NCBI GenBank assembly: GCA_963995525.1 | Contig: OZ023205.1 | Location: forward strand, 60,450,609-60,514,608 | Source of the DNA: Escarpia spicata | Taxonomy: Eukaryota; Annelida; Polychaeta; Sabellida; Siboglinidae | DNA length: 64,000 nucleotides | Reading direction: 5' to 3' | Shown: positions 62,475 to 64,000 of the stretch, one piece after another | How the letters are laid out: every line of letters begins with the position of its first letter | How positions within the stretch are numbered: position 1 is the stretch's first letter | The notes under the pieces: model-generated | What the model was told of the DNA's origin: nothing | The model's database searches: none | What the model saw: the letters and a program-made list of their open reading frames with translations, nothing else | Translations under genes and position numbers: made by a program

Positions 62475-63832
62475 ACATTGACAGAGCGGTGGCCCTACTG
62501 TGTCAACTAGACGACTAAACATTGACAGAGCGGTGGCCCTACTGTGTCAACTAGACGACTAAACATTGACAGAGCGGTGGCCCTACTGTGTCAACTAGAC
62601 GACTAAACATTGACAGAGCGGTAGCCCTACTGTGTCAACTAGACGACTAAACATTGACAGAGCTATGGCCCTACTGTGTCAACTAAACGACTAAACATTT
62701 ACAGAGAAGTAGCCCTACTGTGTCAACTAGACGACTAAACATTGACAGCGGAGTGACCCTACTGTTTTAACTAGACGACTAAACATTGACAACGGAGTGG
62801 CCCTACTATGTTAACTAGACGACTAAACATTGACAGAGTGGTGGCCCTACTGTGTCAACTAGACAGCTAAACATTGACAGAGTGGGCCCTACTGTGTCAA
62901 CTAAATGACTAAACATTGACAGAGCTGTGGCCCTACTGTGTCAACTAGACGACTAAACATTGACAACGGAGTGGCCCCACTATATCAACTAGACGACTAA
63001 ACATTGACAGAGTGGTGGCCCTACTATGTCAACTAAATTACTAAACATTGACAGTGGCTCTACTGTGTCAACTAGATGACTAAACGTTGAGAGAGGATTG
63101 GCCCTAGTGTGTCAACTAGACGACTAAACATTGACAGAGGGGTGGCCCTGCAGTGTCAACTAGACATTGACAAAGGGGTGGCCCTGTTGTGTCAACTAGA
63201 TGACTAAACATTGACAGAAGGATGGCCCTACTGTGTCAACTAGACAACTAAACATTGACAATGGCCTTACTGTGTCAACTAGATGACTAAACATTGACAG
63301 AGGGGTGGCCCTATAGTGTCAACTAGATGACTAATCATTGACAGATGTGTGGCCCTACTGTGTCAACTAGACAACTAAACATTGACAGTGGCGTAACTGT
63401 GTCAACTAGATGACTAAACATTGACAGAGGGGTGGCCCTACTGTGTCAACTAGATGACTAAACATTGACAGAGGGGTGGCCTTACTGTGTCAACTAGATG
63501 ACTAAACATTGACAGAGGGGTGGCCCTACAGTGTCAACTAGATGACTAATCATTGACAGAGGGGTGGCCCTACTGTGTCAACTAGACAACTAAACATTGA
63601 CAGTGGTGTTACTGTGTCAACTAGATGACTAAACATTGACAGAGGGGTGGCCCTACTGTGTCAACTAGACAACTAAACATTGACAGTGGCGTTACTGTGT
63701 CAACTAGATGACAAATCATTGACAGAGGGGTGGCCCTACTGTGTCAACTAGACAACTAAACATTGACAGTGGCGTTACTGTGTCAACTAGATGACTAAAC
63801 ATTGACAGAGGGGTGGCCCTACAGCTAGACTG
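62436..63832 (+). repeat. 44-bp minisatellite made from the C-terminal codons
   Basis: About 31 units of acattgacagagcggtggcc, ctactgtgtcaactagacga and ctaa. Each repeats the last codons ([10 protein letters not shown]) and stop of exon 44. The first units are near perfect, later ones diverged. It would form most of the visible 3' UTR. Confidence 0.95.
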
Positions 63833-64000
63833 AGCAATAAGGTGAATCTACAGAGAGGTGTAACACTTCCTGCCAAAAATGGGCAAGTTGATACTTGTGC
63901 TCTCTAGAGGAACTGAAGAAAAGTGTTCACACCGTTATGTACACTGCTGTTACAAGTGTTGTATATGTGTGTACACTGCTGTTACAAGTGTTGTACATTT
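63833..64000. other. Downstream of array; no poly(A) signal seen
   Basis: No AATAAA before the window ends. At 63940-63998 tgtacactgctgttacaagt plus gttgta occurs twice in tandem, the start of another repeat. Confidence 0.6.

Noticed and set aside
61362..61422. Doubt whether exons 42 and 43 are one exon
   Set aside because: The 115 bp between them has in-frame stops, and the protein joins exactly (DPLPI-IWLQPG).

Overview
The window is eukaryotic and is filled by one gene on the + strand: the 3' half of an axonemal dynein heavy chain of the single-headed inner-arm clade (DNAH3/DNAH7/DNAH12). I traced 44 coding exons from 412 to the stop codon at 62472-62474. Every exon joins the next in frame with no internal stop. 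Together they encode about 2,221 residues, from the AAA2/AAA3 boundary through AAA3, AAA4, the stalk and microtubule-binding tip, AAA5, AAA6 and the C-terminal domain. The 5' half of the gene lies upstream of the window. No second host gene was found.

The rest is intron and repeat. By my rough tally about a third of the window is tandem minisatellite (units of 15-81 bp). The other repeats are a tRNA-headed SINE family with a MIR/CORE-like core (six copies plus one inverted fragment), a second tRNA-like element, two internally deleted hAT elements, several non-autonomous TIR elements, LINE remnants and some low-copy dispersed repeats. The exon/intron architecture, the tRNA-derived SINEs and the extreme load of intronic minisatellites suggest a marine invertebrate. 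A cephalochordate (amphioxus) is my first guess, a mollusc or other lophotrochozoan the alternative. The assignment is an inference.

Layout: 0.4-7 kb AAA3 exons; 7-13.2 kb AAA4; 15-27 kb rest of AAA4, stalk and microtubule-binding domain; 27.6-38 kb AAA5 and its linker; 38-51.6 kb AAA6; 53-62.5 kb C-terminal domain, followed by a minisatellite made of copies of the end of the coding region.

The most unusual thing here is structural. Many minisatellites are built from the gene's own splice junctions: the repeat unit contains the last exon bases plus the 5' splice site (exons 6, 12, 21, 30, 36), or the 3' splice site plus the first exon bases (exons 13, 15, 23, 24, 27, 40), or the final codons and stop (exon 44). 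The acceptor region of exon 8 is also duplicated. Each such array presents several to dozens of decoy splice sites next to the real one. In addition, transposable-element ends repeatedly lie within about 10-30 bp of a 3' splice site (SINE tails at exons 25, 36 and 37; a hAT end at exon 14; a TIR element end at exon 31). One intron (after exon 18) uses a GC donor.
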